A stretch of DNA of 64,000 nt from Enterovirga rhinocerotis (GCF_004363955.1 NZ_SNZR01000011.1:1984001-2048000); one strand, 5' to 3'; positions 1-8,019 are shown, counted from the stretch's first letter. The notes: generated by a model from the letters alone, not told the origin. Translations and numbers: made by a program.

Positions 1-1340
1 TTGCCGAATTGCTGGCGCTCCTCGGCATAGCGGAGCGCGACGTCGAGCGCGGATTGCGCCACGCCGGTCGCGCGCGCGGCCGTCTGGATGCGGGCGGATT
101 CGAAGGTCTGCATGAGCTGCGTGAAGCCGCGGCCCTCGACCCCGCCGAGGAGGTTGTCGCCCCTCACGGCAAATCCGTCGAAGGACAGCTCGTATTCCTT
201 CATGCCGCGATAACCGAGCACCTCGATCTCGCCGCCCGTCAGGCCTTCGACCGGGAAGGGATCGGCGTCGGTGCCGCGCGGCTTCTCGCCGATCAGCATG
301 GAGAGGCCCTTGTAGCCTTTCTCCTCGGGGATGGTGCGGACGAGGATCGTCATGATGTCGGCCCGGACGGGATGGGTGATCCAGGTCTTGTTGCCGTGGA
401 CCTTCCAGGTCTCACCCTCCTTCACCGCGCGGGTGCGCAGCGAGGCGAGGTCGGAGCCCGTATTCGGCTCGGTGAAGACCGCCGTCGGCAGGAGCTCGCC
501 CGAGGCGATCTTGGGCAGGAAGCGGGCCTTCTGCTCGTCGGTGCCGCCGCCGAGGATCAGCTCGGCCGCGATCTCCGAGCGCGTGCCGAGCGAGCCGACG
601 CCGATATAGGCGCGCGACAATTCCTCGGAGACGACGCACATCGAGACCTTCGACAGCCCCATCCCGCCGAATTCCTCGGGGATGGTCAGGCCGAAGACCC
701 CGAGCTCGGCCATCTGCTCGACGACCGGCATCGGGATGTATTCGTTGCGCATGTGCCAGCCATGGGCATGCGGCTCGACCTCGCGCTCGGCGAAGCGGCG
801 CATCTCGCCCCGGATGGCCTCCAGCGTCTCGTCGAGGCCGGTATCGGCGGGCGACGGCCCCTTCTCCCGAAGGATGGCGACGAGGCGGGCGCGGTTGCCG
901 GTCGTGTTGCCGGTCTCGATCAGGCTCTCGACGGCATCGGTGCGGAAGCGCGCCGCCTCACGGGCGGGCAGGCCGAGATCGGCGAGCCGGGCCGTCTCGA
1001 GCTGGCTCATCGGGATGCCTGAGAACAGCTGTTCGAGATACTCGCCCATGCCGATCCGCACGAGCAGCGTCTCGGCTTCGCCCAGCCGTCCCTCGGCCGC
1101 GAGGCGTTCGGCATAGGCGGCGAGTTCGCGCAGCGCGATCGCGTAGGTCGCCGCCCAGGCGAGGGCGTGGGTCGCGTGCTGCTCGGCTTCGAGCTTCTGT
1201 CCCGAGACGCGCCCGTCCTCGACGAGGCGCGTGCGCACGCGCCGCGAGGCTTCCGCGACGAGGTCGGCGGCGGAGGCCGCACCCTCCCTGGCGAGCGTGA
1301 CGAGATCGGCGGCGGGCGCGGATGGGGACGAGGCGGACAT
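1..1340 (-). CDS. mcd: Acyl-CoA dehydrogenase, probable (2S)-methylsuccinyl-CoA dehydrogenase (3' end outside window)
   Basis: The reading frame is open from an ATG at 1340 to the window edge, so about 446 N-terminal codons are visible and the C-terminus is missing. Roughly the first 150 residues are an extension before the usual acyl-CoA dehydrogenase fold. The core then shows IPEEFGGMGL, the FTEPNTGSDLASLRTRA flavin/substrate stretch, and RYAEERQQFG close to the edge. An N-terminal extension on an acyl-CoA dehydrogenase is known for Mcd, the FAD enzyme oxidising methylsuccinyl-CoA to mesaconyl-CoA in the ethylmalonyl-CoA pathway. The ccr gene 3 kb away supports this reading. The start is preceded by a purine-rich GAGGAAAAGGA tract. 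The substrate assignment is inferred from architecture and context; the family is certain. Confidence 0.82.
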   Translation of the reverse strand, partial: MSASSPSAPAADLVTLAREGAASAADLVAEASRRVRTRLVEDGRVSGQKLEAEQHATHALAWAATYAIALRELAAYAERLAAEGRLGEAETLLVRIGMGEYLEQLFSGIPMSQLETARLADLGLPAREAARFRTDAVESLIETGNTTGNRARLVAILREKGPSPADTGLDETLEAIRGEMRRFAEREVEPHAHGWHMRNEYIPMPVVEQMAELGVFGLTIPEEFGGMGLSKVSMCVVSEELSRAYIGVGSLGTRSEIAAELILGGGTDEQKARFLPKIASGELLPTAVFTEPNTGSDLASLRTRAVKEGETWKVHGNKTWITHPVRADIMTILVRTIPEEKGYKGLSMLIGEKPRGTDADPFPVEGLTGGEIEVLGYRGMKEYELSFDGFAVRGDNLLGGVEGRGFTQLMQTFESARIQTAARATGVAQSALDVALRYAEERQQFG

Positions 1341-1378
1341 GGTTTTCCTTTTCCTCAAGGCTCCCGAAGCGTCAATCG

Positions 1379-2239
1379 TCAGGATCGCGTCGCGAGCGCC
1401 ACCCCGACCATCGCAACAGCCATGCCGAGCATCTGAACGGGGGCCAGCGTCTCGCCGAAGATCGCAAGGCTCATCAGGGCCGTGATCGGCGGCACGAGGA
1501 AAAGCCAGGCCGCGACACCGACCACCGCGCCGCGCCGGATCATCGTGAACAGCAGCATGACCGCGCCGATCGACAGCCCGAAGATGGACCAGACGAGCCC
1601 GATCCAGAAGGCGGGGGCCGGATCGACACGCATGGTCTCGGTCGCAAAAGCGAGCGGAAGGAGCGCGATCGCGGAGGCGCCGAACTGGATGGCCATGCCG
1701 GTGCGCATGTCCTGAGCCCCGCCGGCCCTCTTCTGCCAGATCGTGCCGAGCGTGATGGCGATCAGGCTCGCGACGCTCACGACGAGGGGAAGGACACCGT
1801 AGCCGCCGCCGACACCGATCTTGGGCAGGAGAACGAGGGCCACCCCGACGAAGCCGACGGCGACGCCGAGCCAGCGCCTCGGCGAGACGCGCTCGCCGAG
1901 GAGCGGCAGCGCGACCAAGGCCGTGAGGAGCGGCTGCGTCGCCGCGATCAGCGCCGAAACGCTGGTCGGGAGACCGTGCCTGACGGCCCAGAACACGCCG
2001 CCGAGATAGACTCCCTGGATCAGGATCCCGATCGCGGCCGTCCGCGCCCACTCGGATGGCCGGCGCGGCCACGGCGCGCCGGCCGCCAGTGCGAAGACGC
2101 CGAGGACGATCGTCGTCAAGCCGAAACGCAGAACGAGGAAGGAGATCGGCTCGATATGCGGCGCGACGAGTCGGGCCGTGACGAACCCTGTCGCCCACAT
2201 CAGGACGAAGAGAGGCGGAATGACGAGGGAAAGGTTCAT
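1379..2239 (-). CDS. EamA/DMT-family membrane transporter
   Basis: This 286-residue protein is almost wholly hydrophobic, with about ten predicted membrane helices arranged as two EamA halves. The first half opens with PPLFVLMWATGFV; the second contains LGTIWQKRAGG and ends MLGMAVAMVGVALA. These are usual features of drug/metabolite exporters in the inner membrane. The stop lies 38 bases upstream of the mcd-like start on the same strand, so the two genes may share a transcript. The sequence does not reveal the substrate. Confidence 0.85.
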   Translation of the reverse strand: MNLSLVIPPLFVLMWATGFVTARLVAPHIEPISFLVLRFGLTTIVLGVFALAAGAPWPRRPSEWARTAAIGILIQGVYLGGVFWAVRHGLPTSVSALIAATQPLLTALVALPLLGERVSPRRWLGVAVGFVGVALVLLPKIGVGGGYGVLPLVVSVASLIAITLGTIWQKRAGGAQDMRTGMAIQFGASAIALLPLAFATETMRVDPAPAFWIGLVWSIFGLSIGAVMLLFTMIRRGAVVGVAAWLFLVPPITALMSLAIFGETLAPVQMLGMAVAMVGVALATRS

Positions 2240-2446
2240 GTCGACGCTTCGCGCCAGCGGGCGCAGGGGCCGTGTAGCCCGCCCTCGTCCCGATCAGAAG
2301 CCGCGCGCGACACCGGTCGGACCCGACGCCCGCGCAGACGCCGCCGCGCGCCAGTCCGGGATCGGCCCGATCGAGGTGCAAAAGCCGTGGGACGAGCCTC
2401 TTCCAGCCTTGCGCCGCCGCGACCGGGCTGCCATGTGCCTCGGCAG

Positions 2447-3340
2447 ATGTCGGCCGTGAAACGCTCCATCTCGCCCCTCGACGTTCCGACGATCGCGTTC
2501 CAGCGCTTCGTCACCCATGACGGCTGGGCGATCGCGAGCCATATCGCCCTTTCGGCGCTGACCTCGATGTTCCCCTTCCTGATCCTGCTGACGGCGCTCG
2601 CGCCGCTCTTCGGGCCGGCGAATCTCGCGGACGAAGCGGCGAACGTCATTCTGGAAGCCTGGCCCAAGGAAGTGGGCGGCCCGATCGCGGCGGAGGTGCA
2701 CCGCGTCCTCTCGACGACGCGCCCGAGCATCCTGACCTACGGCGCCATCCTCGCGCTCTACTTCTCGTCCTCGGGCGTGGAATCTCTGCGCGTCGGGCTC
2801 AACCGCGCCTATGACAAGCCGGAATTGCGGCCCTGGTGGCTCACCCGGCTCGAATCCATCGCCTATGTGATCTTCGGCGCCTTCGCGATGCTGGCCTTCG
2901 GCTTCCTCGTCGTGCTCGGCCCACTTCTCTGGCGCGGAGCGGTGAGCTTCGTGCCCCAGCTGGCCCCGTTCAACCTGACCGTCACCATCATCCGGCTCAT
3001 GCTGGCGACCGCCGCGATCATCGGCGCCCTCACGATCGCGCACAAATTCATCGCGGCGGGGCGACGCCGCTTCATCGACATCGTGCCCGGCATCTCGACG
3101 ACGCTCGTCCTCTGGCTGATCGGAGGCGCGCTGTTCGGCTGGTATCTCGACGGCTTCGCAGGCGCCTACGTCTCGACTTATGGCGGCCTTGCGACCGCCA
3201 TGGTGGCGCTGGTGTTCCTGTATTGGCTCGCCGCCATGTTCATCTTCGGCGGCGAGGTGAACGGCGTCCTGATCGCGGCGCGGCGGCGCCAGAAGCGCTC
3301 GCCGAAGCGGGCCGCCGAGGAGATCAACCCGGCTCCGTGA
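2447..3340 (+). CDS. YihY/BrkB-family inner-membrane protein
   Basis: The product is 297 residues from the ATG at 2447. A much longer upstream open frame is low-complexity and antisense to the EamA gene, so I do not include it. The protein has about six hydrophobic segments, and family signatures are visible in ALTSMFPFLILLTAL near the start, SSSGVESLRVGLNRAYD in the middle and YGGLATAMVALVFLYW near the end. The basic tail RRRQKRSPKR is cytoplasmic-like. The family was once misnamed ribonuclease BN and its role is not firmly known. The gene is divergent from the EamA transporter and its stop is 7 bases from the stop of the convergent SDR. Confidence 0.85.
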   Translation: MSAVKRSISPLDVPTIAFQRFVTHDGWAIASHIALSALTSMFPFLILLTALAPLFGPANLADEAANVILEAWPKEVGGPIAAEVHRVLSTTRPSILTYGAILALYFSSSGVESLRVGLNRAYDKPELRPWWLTRLESIAYVIFGAFAMLAFGFLVVLGPLLWRGAVSFVPQLAPFNLTVTIIRLMLATAAIIGALTIAHKFIAAGRRRFIDIVPGISTTLVLWLIGGALFGWYLDGFAGAYVSTYGGLATAMVALVFLYWLAAMFIFGGEVNGVLIAARRRQKRSPKRAAEEINPAP

Positions 3341-3347
3341 CCGCCCG

Positions 3348-4256
3348 TCAGGGTCCTCCGCGCCCGCCCACCGCGCCGAAGATCTGGCCGGTCGAGAAGG
3401 TCGCCTCGTCCGAGGCGAGGAGAACGAAGAGGCTGGCGAGCTCCGCCGGCTGGCCCGGGCGGCCCATCGGCGTGTTGGCGCCGAAGTCCGGCAGGTCCTC
3501 GGGGAACTGCCCGCCCGAGGGCTGGAGCGGCGTCCAGACCGGCCCCGGCGCGACGCCGTTCACGCGGATGCCGCGCGAGGCGAGCTGTTTGGCGAGGCTC
3601 TTGGTCATGTTCATGTTGACCGCCTTCGTCGCCGCGTAATCCAGCAGGTTCTCGCCGGGATCATAGGCATTGATCGAGGTCGTGGTGATGATGGCCGAGC
3701 CGGGCTCAAGATGCGGCAGGGCCGCCTTCGTGATCCAGAACGGAGCATAGACGTTCGTCTTGAAGGTCCGGTCGAACTGCTCGCTCGTGATCTCGTCGAT
3801 CGCGGTCTGCGGCTTCTGGTAGGCCGCGTTGTTGACGAGGATGTCGAGCCCGCCGAGCGCGGAGACCGCGTCCTCGACGAGCCTCTCGCAGAAGGCCTCC
3901 TCGCGGATGTCGCCCGGCAGCGCGACGCCCTTTCGTCCGGCCTCGCGGATCAGGCCGATCACCTCGGCGGCGTCGGATTCCTCCTCCTCGAGGTAGTTGA
4001 TCGCGACATCGGCGCCCTCGCGGGCGAAGGCGATGGCCGCGGCCCGGCCGATGCCGGAATCACCGCCCGTGATGAGCGCCCTGCGGCCCTCGAGGCGGCC
4101 CGAGCCCCGATAGCTCGCCTCGCCATGGTCCGGCCGCGGCTGCATCTTCGAGGCGAGGCCGGGCCAGGGCTGCTCCTGCCTCGCGAAGGGCGGGCGCGGA
4201 TGCTTCGCGAGCGGATCGCGGAGCGGGCTCGTGCGGATCTCGTGTCCGTCGCTCAT
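3348..4256 (-). CDS. SDR-family NAD(P)-dependent oxidoreductase (YghA/general-stress type)
   Basis: This 302-residue short-chain dehydrogenase has a 50-residue N-terminal extension with KMQPRPDHGEASYRGSGRL before the Rossmann fold, as in YghA-like stress dehydrogenases. The nucleotide motif is TGGDSGIGRA, followed by NNAAYQ. The catalytic Ser lies in TTTSINAY and the YxxxK pair in DYAATK. A GGACGGAGGA ribosome site precedes the ATG. The gene lies 94 bases downstream of ccr in the same orientation. A small hairpin (4272-4288) without a U-tract sits between them, so partial co-transcription is possible. The substrate is unknown. Confidence 0.88.
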   Translation of the reverse strand: MSDGHEIRTSPLRDPLAKHPRPPFARQEQPWPGLASKMQPRPDHGEASYRGSGRLEGRRALITGGDSGIGRAAAIAFAREGADVAINYLEEEESDAAEVIGLIREAGRKGVALPGDIREEAFCERLVEDAVSALGGLDILVNNAAYQKPQTAIDEITSEQFDRTFKTNVYAPFWITKAALPHLEPGSAIITTTSINAYDPGENLLDYAATKAVNMNMTKSLAKQLASRGIRVNGVAPGPVWTPLQPSGGQFPEDLPDFGANTPMGRPGQPAELASLFVLLASDEATFSTGQIFGAVGGRGGP

Positions 4257-4350
4257 GCTGTCCTCCGTCCGGCCGCCGAAGAGGCGGCGTCAGGAGGGCC
4301 AACGCCTCAGGCCGCCGAGCGTTGCGGCCAAGCTCCGAGCGGTCGGCGCA

Positions 4351-5625
4351 TCAGGGCGTGCCGGCCTCGATCACGTCCTCCATCGTGCGAAGGCCCGGCT
4401 TCGGCGAATTGACGAGCACGGCCATGTTGCCCGGCAGATGCTGGTTCTTCCACATCTTGGTGTGGGCGAGCGGAATCTCGTTCCAGGGCATCACCTCGCT
4501 CATGCAGGGGTCGATGCGCCGGTCGAGCACGAAGCGATTGGCGGCGACGGCCTGTTTCAGATGGGCGAAATGCGAGCCCTGGATGCGCTTCTGCCGCATC
4601 CAGACATAGCGCGCGTCGAAGGTGATGTTGAAGCCGGTCGTGCCGGCGCAGAAGACGATCATGCCGCCACGCTTGGCGACGAGGGTCGAGACCGGAAAGG
4701 TCTGCTCGCCCGGATGCTCGAAGACGATGTCGACGTCCTGCTTGCCGGTGATGTCCCAGATCGCCTTGCCGAACTTGCGCGCCTCCTTGGTCCAGTCCGC
4801 ATATTCGGGCGAGTTCACCGTCGGGAGCTGGCCCCAGCAGTTGAAGTCCTTGCGGTCGATGACGCCCTTCGCGCCGAGGCCGAGCACGTAGTCGCGCTTG
4901 GTCGGGTCGGAGATGACGCCGATCGCGTTCGCACCCGAGGCGGCGCAGATCTGGATGCCGAAGACGCCGAGGCCGCCGGACGCGCCCCAGACGAGGACGT
5001 TCTGCCCCGGCTGCAGGCGATGGCCCTGGTGGCCGTAGAGCATGCGGAAGGCGGTCGCGAGGGTGAGCGTGTAGCAGGCGCTCTCCTCCCAGGTCAGGTG
5101 CTTCGGCCGCTCCATCAGCTGGCGCGACTGCACCCGGCAGAATTGCCCGAAGGAGCCGTCCGGCGTCTCGTAGCCCCAGATCCGCTGCGAGGGGGAGAAC
5201 ATCGGATCGCCCCCGTTGCACTCCTCGTCGTCGCCGTCGTCCTGGTTGCAATGCACGACGACCTCGTCGCCGACCTTCCAGCGTTTGACCTTCGAGCCGA
5301 CGGCCCACACGATGCCGGACGCGTCGGAGCCTGCGACGTGGAACGGCGCCTTGTGGACGTCGAAGGGGGAGATCGGCTCGCCGAGCCCGGCCCAGACGCC
5401 GTTGTAGTTCACGCCCGCCGCCATCACGAGCAGCAGCACCTCGTCATCGCCGATCGTCCAGGTCGGCACGACTTCGAGCTGCATCGACTGCTCGGGCGCC
5501 CCGTGGCGCTCGCGCCGGATCGCCCAGGCATGCATCCGCTCGGGCACGTGGCCCAGCGGGGGGATCTCGCCGATATCGTAGAGGTCTTTGGGACCGGCCG
5601 CCTTCTTCTTGCTGGTCTTCGCCAC
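4351..5625 (-). CDS. ccr: Crotonyl-CoA carboxylase/reductase
   Basis: This 424-residue medium-chain dehydrogenase-like protein carboxylates and reduces crotonyl-CoA with CO2 and NADPH to ethylmalonyl-CoA, the defining step of the ethylmalonyl-CoA acetate-assimilation pathway. Visible features are the N-terminal PERMHAWAIRRERHG, the pocket segment GVNYNGVWAGLGEP (near residue 73), the acidic insert HCNQDDGDDEECNGGDPMF, the Rossmann motif GASGGLG (214-220) and FEHPGEQTFP. These are typical of true Ccr rather than simple quinone reductases. Translation starts at GTG 5625, behind an AAGGGGACGAG tract. A perfect inverted repeat lies about 77 bases upstream. Neighbours are an SDR downstream and the mcd-like gene 3 kb away. 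Confidence 0.95.
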   Translation of the reverse strand: MAKTSKKKAAGPKDLYDIGEIPPLGHVPERMHAWAIRRERHGAPEQSMQLEVVPTWTIGDDEVLLLVMAAGVNYNGVWAGLGEPISPFDVHKAPFHVAGSDASGIVWAVGSKVKRWKVGDEVVVHCNQDDGDDEECNGGDPMFSPSQRIWGYETPDGSFGQFCRVQSRQLMERPKHLTWEESACYTLTLATAFRMLYGHQGHRLQPGQNVLVWGASGGLGVFGIQICAASGANAIGVISDPTKRDYVLGLGAKGVIDRKDFNCWGQLPTVNSPEYADWTKEARKFGKAIWDITGKQDVDIVFEHPGEQTFPVSTLVAKRGGMIVFCAGTTGFNITFDARYVWMRQKRIQGSHFAHLKQAVAANRFVLDRRIDPCMSEVMPWNEIPLAHTKMWKNQHLPGNMAVLVNSPKPGLRTMEDVIEAGTP

Positions 5626-5701
5626 CGCTCGTCCCCTTCCTCAAGCCGGTCTGGCCGGTTGTTTCGGGCGCGAGCCTAGCCCGCATCGGGCTCATGCTGC
5701 A

Positions 5702-5718
5702 ACGCATCATATATGCGT
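5702..5718. promoter_or_regulatory. Inverted repeat upstream of ccr, candidate regulator site
   Basis: The sequence ACGCAT-CATAT-ATGCGT is a perfect 6-base inverted repeat with a 5-base spacer, 77 bases upstream of the ccr GTG. In Methylobacterium the TetR-type activator CcrR is reported to act at a palindrome upstream of ccr. Whether this repeat is that site is inference. Confidence 0.4.
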
Positions 5719-5785
5719 AGTCGGCACTCGTTCTCCGTGTCGTTCGCCGCCCGCTTCAACGCGCGGCGACGCGCGCTCCGACCGG

Positions 5786-6151
5786 CTATTCCGCCATCGA
5801 CGAAAGATCGCGGCGGACCGCATCCCGCTCCGCATCGTCCTCGGCGAGGAGGTGCACGTGCAGCTCCGTCGCGCCCCGGGTGCGCATCAGGGCGAGCCAG
5901 CGCAGGCGCGAGCGCCGCGTCGCTGCCGGGTCCGGGACGGTGACGTCGACGACGCTGGCCGTCCCGTCACCGCCGCGACGGACCGCGATCAGGACCGCGC
6001 CGGCCATGTCGACGACAGCCGGCACGAGCGAGGGATGGACCCCGACCACGTAGCGGCGGCCGGACACCCCGCGCCAGGACGACATCGGCGAGGCCAGCCG
6101 CAGGCCGGCCGTCGACCGCAAACGCTCCTCGCGCACCCCAGCACGAGGCAT
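5786..6151 (-). CDS. Uncharacterised small protein behind a candidate SOS box
   Basis: I do not recognise this protein. The frame is open from an ATG at 6211, but that codon lies inside a GTTC-N7-GTTC element. The ATG at 6151 has GAGGGG seven bases upstream and gives a 121-residue product, so I prefer it. The sequence begins MPRAGVREERL and contains WRGVSGRRYVVGVHPS and a mixed hydrophobic stretch PAVVDMAGAVLIAV. It ends with the acidic DDAERDAVRRDLSSMAE. No signal peptide or clear membrane helix is seen. It is separated from ccr by 160 bases and transcribed in the same direction. Function is unknown; the only clue is the possible LexA control. Confidence 0.6.
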   Translation of the reverse strand: MPRAGVREERLRSTAGLRLASPMSSWRGVSGRRYVVGVHPSLVPAVVDMAGAVLIAVRRGGDGTASVVDVTVPDPAATRRSRLRWLALMRTRGATELHVHLLAEDDAERDAVRRDLSSMAE

Positions 6152-6202
6152 TCTCTCGCCCCTCACGTCGCGCATGGCACCGGACCAGGACAGGCTTCGT
6201 CT

Positions 6203-6217
6203 GTTCGTCATTTGTTC
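6203..6217. promoter_or_regulatory. Candidate LexA (SOS) box
   Basis: GTTC-GTCATTT-GTTC matches the alphaproteobacterial LexA consensus GTTC-N7-GTTC exactly. It lies 52 bases upstream of the preferred start of the 121-residue orphan. An exact match of eight fixed bases is expected about once by chance in a window of this size and composition. The promoter position, not the match alone, makes it worth noting. Confidence 0.5.
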
Positions 6218-6332
6218 TCAAATGGGGCGAGTCCCGATACTTGTCAAGCGAAACGTGGCGGGGATCGCGCTGGCGCCTTCGTCGCCTTCACCGCGCCGCC
6301 CACACGCCGCCGGCAGGCCTACTCTGCCTGTT

Positions 6333-6587
6333 CTAGGACAGCGCATAAACGATCATCGCCGAGTATCCGGCCGACATCATCGCCATTATTACCAATGCAA
6401 CGTTGAGTGAATTTTGATTGCAGACGAGCACAGAAAACATCATCGGCACAACCGGAAATATCCCGGGAAACACTACCACAACAGTCTCCAGATATCGGAC
6501 CCCAAAACTGCCGTCGGATGGATAGCAGAGACGCAAGCCGGTCAGAACGTAGGCAATAGCCAAAGCCAGAGACAGCCATCGAAACAC
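6333..6587 (-). CDS. Small AT-rich membrane protein, unknown
   Basis: The product is a peptide of about 84 residues with roughly three hydrophobic segments: FRWLSLALAIAYVLTG, VVVVFPGIFPVVPMMFSVLV and VALVIMAMMSAGYSAMIVYAL. I chose the GTG at 6587 because AGGGGG stands seven bases before it; a TTG two codons earlier is almost on top of that site. The gene and its flanks (about 6310-6600) are visibly poorer in GC than the surrounding DNA, which suggests recent acquisition. It stands just downstream of the toxin gene. I recognise no family. Confidence 0.5.
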   Translation of the reverse strand: MFRWLSLALAIAYVLTGLRLCYPSDGSFGVRYLETVVVVFPGIFPVVPMMFSVLVCNQNSLNVALVIMAMMSAGYSAMIVYALS

Positions 6588-6608
6588 GTGCAATCCCCCT
6601 CGGTCGTT

Positions 6609-6995
6609 CTAAACAAGGCGGACCGGGCTTCCGTATTCGGCGAGTGCCGCATCCGCCGTGAGGAGCACGATGCCCTCGGTTTTGGCCTGGGCGAAAAGAA
6701 GCCGGTCGAACGGGTCCTTGTGGAAGGCCGGCAGAGCTGCGGTCGAGACCGCGTGCCTGCCCGAGATCGGCAACTCCCGATAACCGTTGTCGATCAGGCG
6801 ACGTAAAAGCACCCCCGGGTCGAGGCGGAAGTCGGGCCGACCCAGCGCGCTTTTGATGGCGACCTCCCACAGGCTGGCGGAACTGAAGACCAGAGTATTT
6901 TCAGACGCAGCCATGAGCGAGCGCGCCTCCGCCGGGAGCCGGTCGGCCCCTTCCGCCGCCCACAACAGGATGTGGGTGTCGAGCAGAAGCTGCAC
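6609..6995 (-). CDS. VapC-type PIN-domain toxin
   Basis: This 128-residue PIN-domain ribonuclease is the toxin of a type II pair. Candidate metal-binding acids are Asp6 in LLLDTHILLW, Glu44 in SLWEVAIKSALG, Asp97 in KDPFDRLLFAQA and Asp115 in LLTADAALAEYG. This is the full set expected for an active enzyme. Translation starts at a GTG that follows the antitoxin stop codon directly, indicating translational coupling. Family members cleave RNA, often tRNA; the target here is unknown. The last residues (GSPVRLV) match the usual end of this subfamily. Confidence 0.88.
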   Translation of the reverse strand: MQLLLDTHILLWAAEGADRLPAEARSLMAASENTLVFSSASLWEVAIKSALGRPDFRLDPGVLLRRLIDNGYRELPISGRHAVSTAALPAFHKDPFDRLLFAQAKTEGIVLLTADAALAEYGSPVRLV

Positions 6996-7244
6996 CTACC
7001 GACCCTGCGCAAAAAGCTGCGCGATCTCGTCGGTGCCCATCGTGTCGAAATCGTCCGGCACTTCGATTTCGCCAGCCATGAAGCCGAACCGCTTCATTTG
7101 CGCCGCATCGGAAGGCGCATCGAGCGCGACGACCTTCACCATAGGCTTGCCGGCCTTGGCGATGACGAAGGCATCGCCCCGCGCCGCCTCTTCGATCAGG
7201 CGAGAGAGGTGTGTCTTCGCATGATGGACGTTGTAGCTGCGCAT
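6996..7244 (-). CDS. Phd/YefM-family antitoxin
   Basis: This 82-residue antitoxin has the typical N-terminal DNA-binding start YNVHHAKTHLSRLIEEAARG followed by FVIAKAGKPMVKVVAL. The acidic C-terminus (GEIEVPDDFDTMGTDEIAQLF) should wrap and inhibit the PIN toxin encoded immediately downstream without a gap. Members usually repress their own operon. An imperfect inverted repeat, TTAGTC at 7254-7259 against GACTTAA at 7264-7270, lies just upstream and could be the operator. Confidence 0.88.
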   Translation of the reverse strand: MRSYNVHHAKTHLSRLIEEAARGDAFVIAKAGKPMVKVVALDAPSDAAQMKRFGFMAGEIEVPDDFDTMGTDEIAQLFAQGR

Positions 7245-7342
7245 GATCTCAAGTTAGTCCGCTGACTTAAGTTCAGCAATATCGAAGACCAGTGTCTTTC
7301 CCGCTTGCGCGCTCGGGGCGAGAGGCCTAAAGCGACCCGTAA

Positions 7343-7353
7343 CGTACGGTACG
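7343..7353. promoter_or_regulatory. Candidate operator of the TetR-type regulator
   Basis: CGTAC-G-GTACG is a perfect inverted repeat 19 bases before the start codon of the TetR gene. That is where a TetR autoregulator would be expected to bind. No binding evidence is available. Confidence 0.45.
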
Positions 7354-7371
7354 GTTCGCGTTCTTGCCCCG

Positions 7372-8019
7372 ATGACCACGACCTCGGACAGCACGGGAGA
7401 GGCCCCCACGCCCCGCCAGCAGGCGGTGCTGGATGCCGTGCTCGGGCTCATGGTCGAATCCGGCGACCAACTCACCATGGACGCCGTCGCGCGCCGGGCG
7501 AGCTGCTCGAAGGAGACGCTCTACAAGTGGTTCGGCGACCGGGACGGCCTGCTCGCGGCGACCGTTCAGTGGCAGGCCTCGAAGGTCCGCGCCCGCCGCT
7601 ACGATCGCCAGCATCTCGACGTCGCCGCCCTGCGCGACAGCCTGCGCGGCTTCGCGGCGGCCTGGCTGACGACCATTTCGAGCCCGACCTCGATCGCCCT
7701 GAACCGCCTCGCCATCGCCCATGCCGCCTCGTCCGGGAGCAATCTCGGCCGGCTCGTCCTCGCCAATGGTCGTTTCGCGATCGGCGAGCGCCTGAAGCCG
7801 GTCCTCGAAGAGGGCCGCGAGGCCGGCCTGCTCGATTTCGACGACGCGGAGACGGCGTTCCGCACCTTCTTCGGGCTCGTCGGCCGGGACGTCCAGATCC
7901 GGCTCCTCCTCGGCGACCGGCTGCCCCTCCCCCCGGCGGAGATCGCGCAGGACGCCGAGCGTGCCATCGACCAGTTCCTCGCGCTTCACGGCGCGGCGAA
8001 GCCCAAGCCTCAGGCTTGA
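7372..8019 (+). CDS. TetR/AcrR-family transcriptional regulator
   Basis: The product is 215 residues. The N-terminal helix-turn-helix runs from about residue 14 to 60, with QAVLDAVLGLMVESGDQLTM, VARRASCSKETLYKWFGDRD and then LLAATV, which is diagnostic for TetR. The C-terminal ligand domain ends FRTFFGLVGRDVQIRLLLGDR, typical of the AcrR-like C-terminal subfamily. A short inverted repeat upstream suggests autoregulation. ilvC starts 30 bases downstream on the same strand, so read-through is possible, but ilvC has its own strong ribosome site. The ligand is unknown. Confidence 0.9.
   Translation: MTTTSDSTGEAPTPRQQAVLDAVLGLMVESGDQLTMDAVARRASCSKETLYKWFGDRDGLLAATVQWQASKVRARRYDRQHLDVAALRDSLRGFAAAWLTTISSPTSIALNRLAIAHAASSGSNLGRLVLANGRFAIGERLKPVLEEGREAGLLDFDDAETAFRTFFGLVGRDVQIRLLLGDRLPLPPAEIAQDAERAIDQFLALHGAAKPKPQA

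Noticed and set aside
1322-2446. Upstream extension of the BrkB-family frame by 375 codons
   Set aside because: It is low-complexity and lies antisense to the EamA gene; the fold begins at the ATG at 2447.
6209-6224. CATTTG-TTCT-CAAATG inverted repeat
   Set aside because: It overlaps the better-explained GTTC-N7-GTTC box and the first ATG; I do not treat it as an independent operator.
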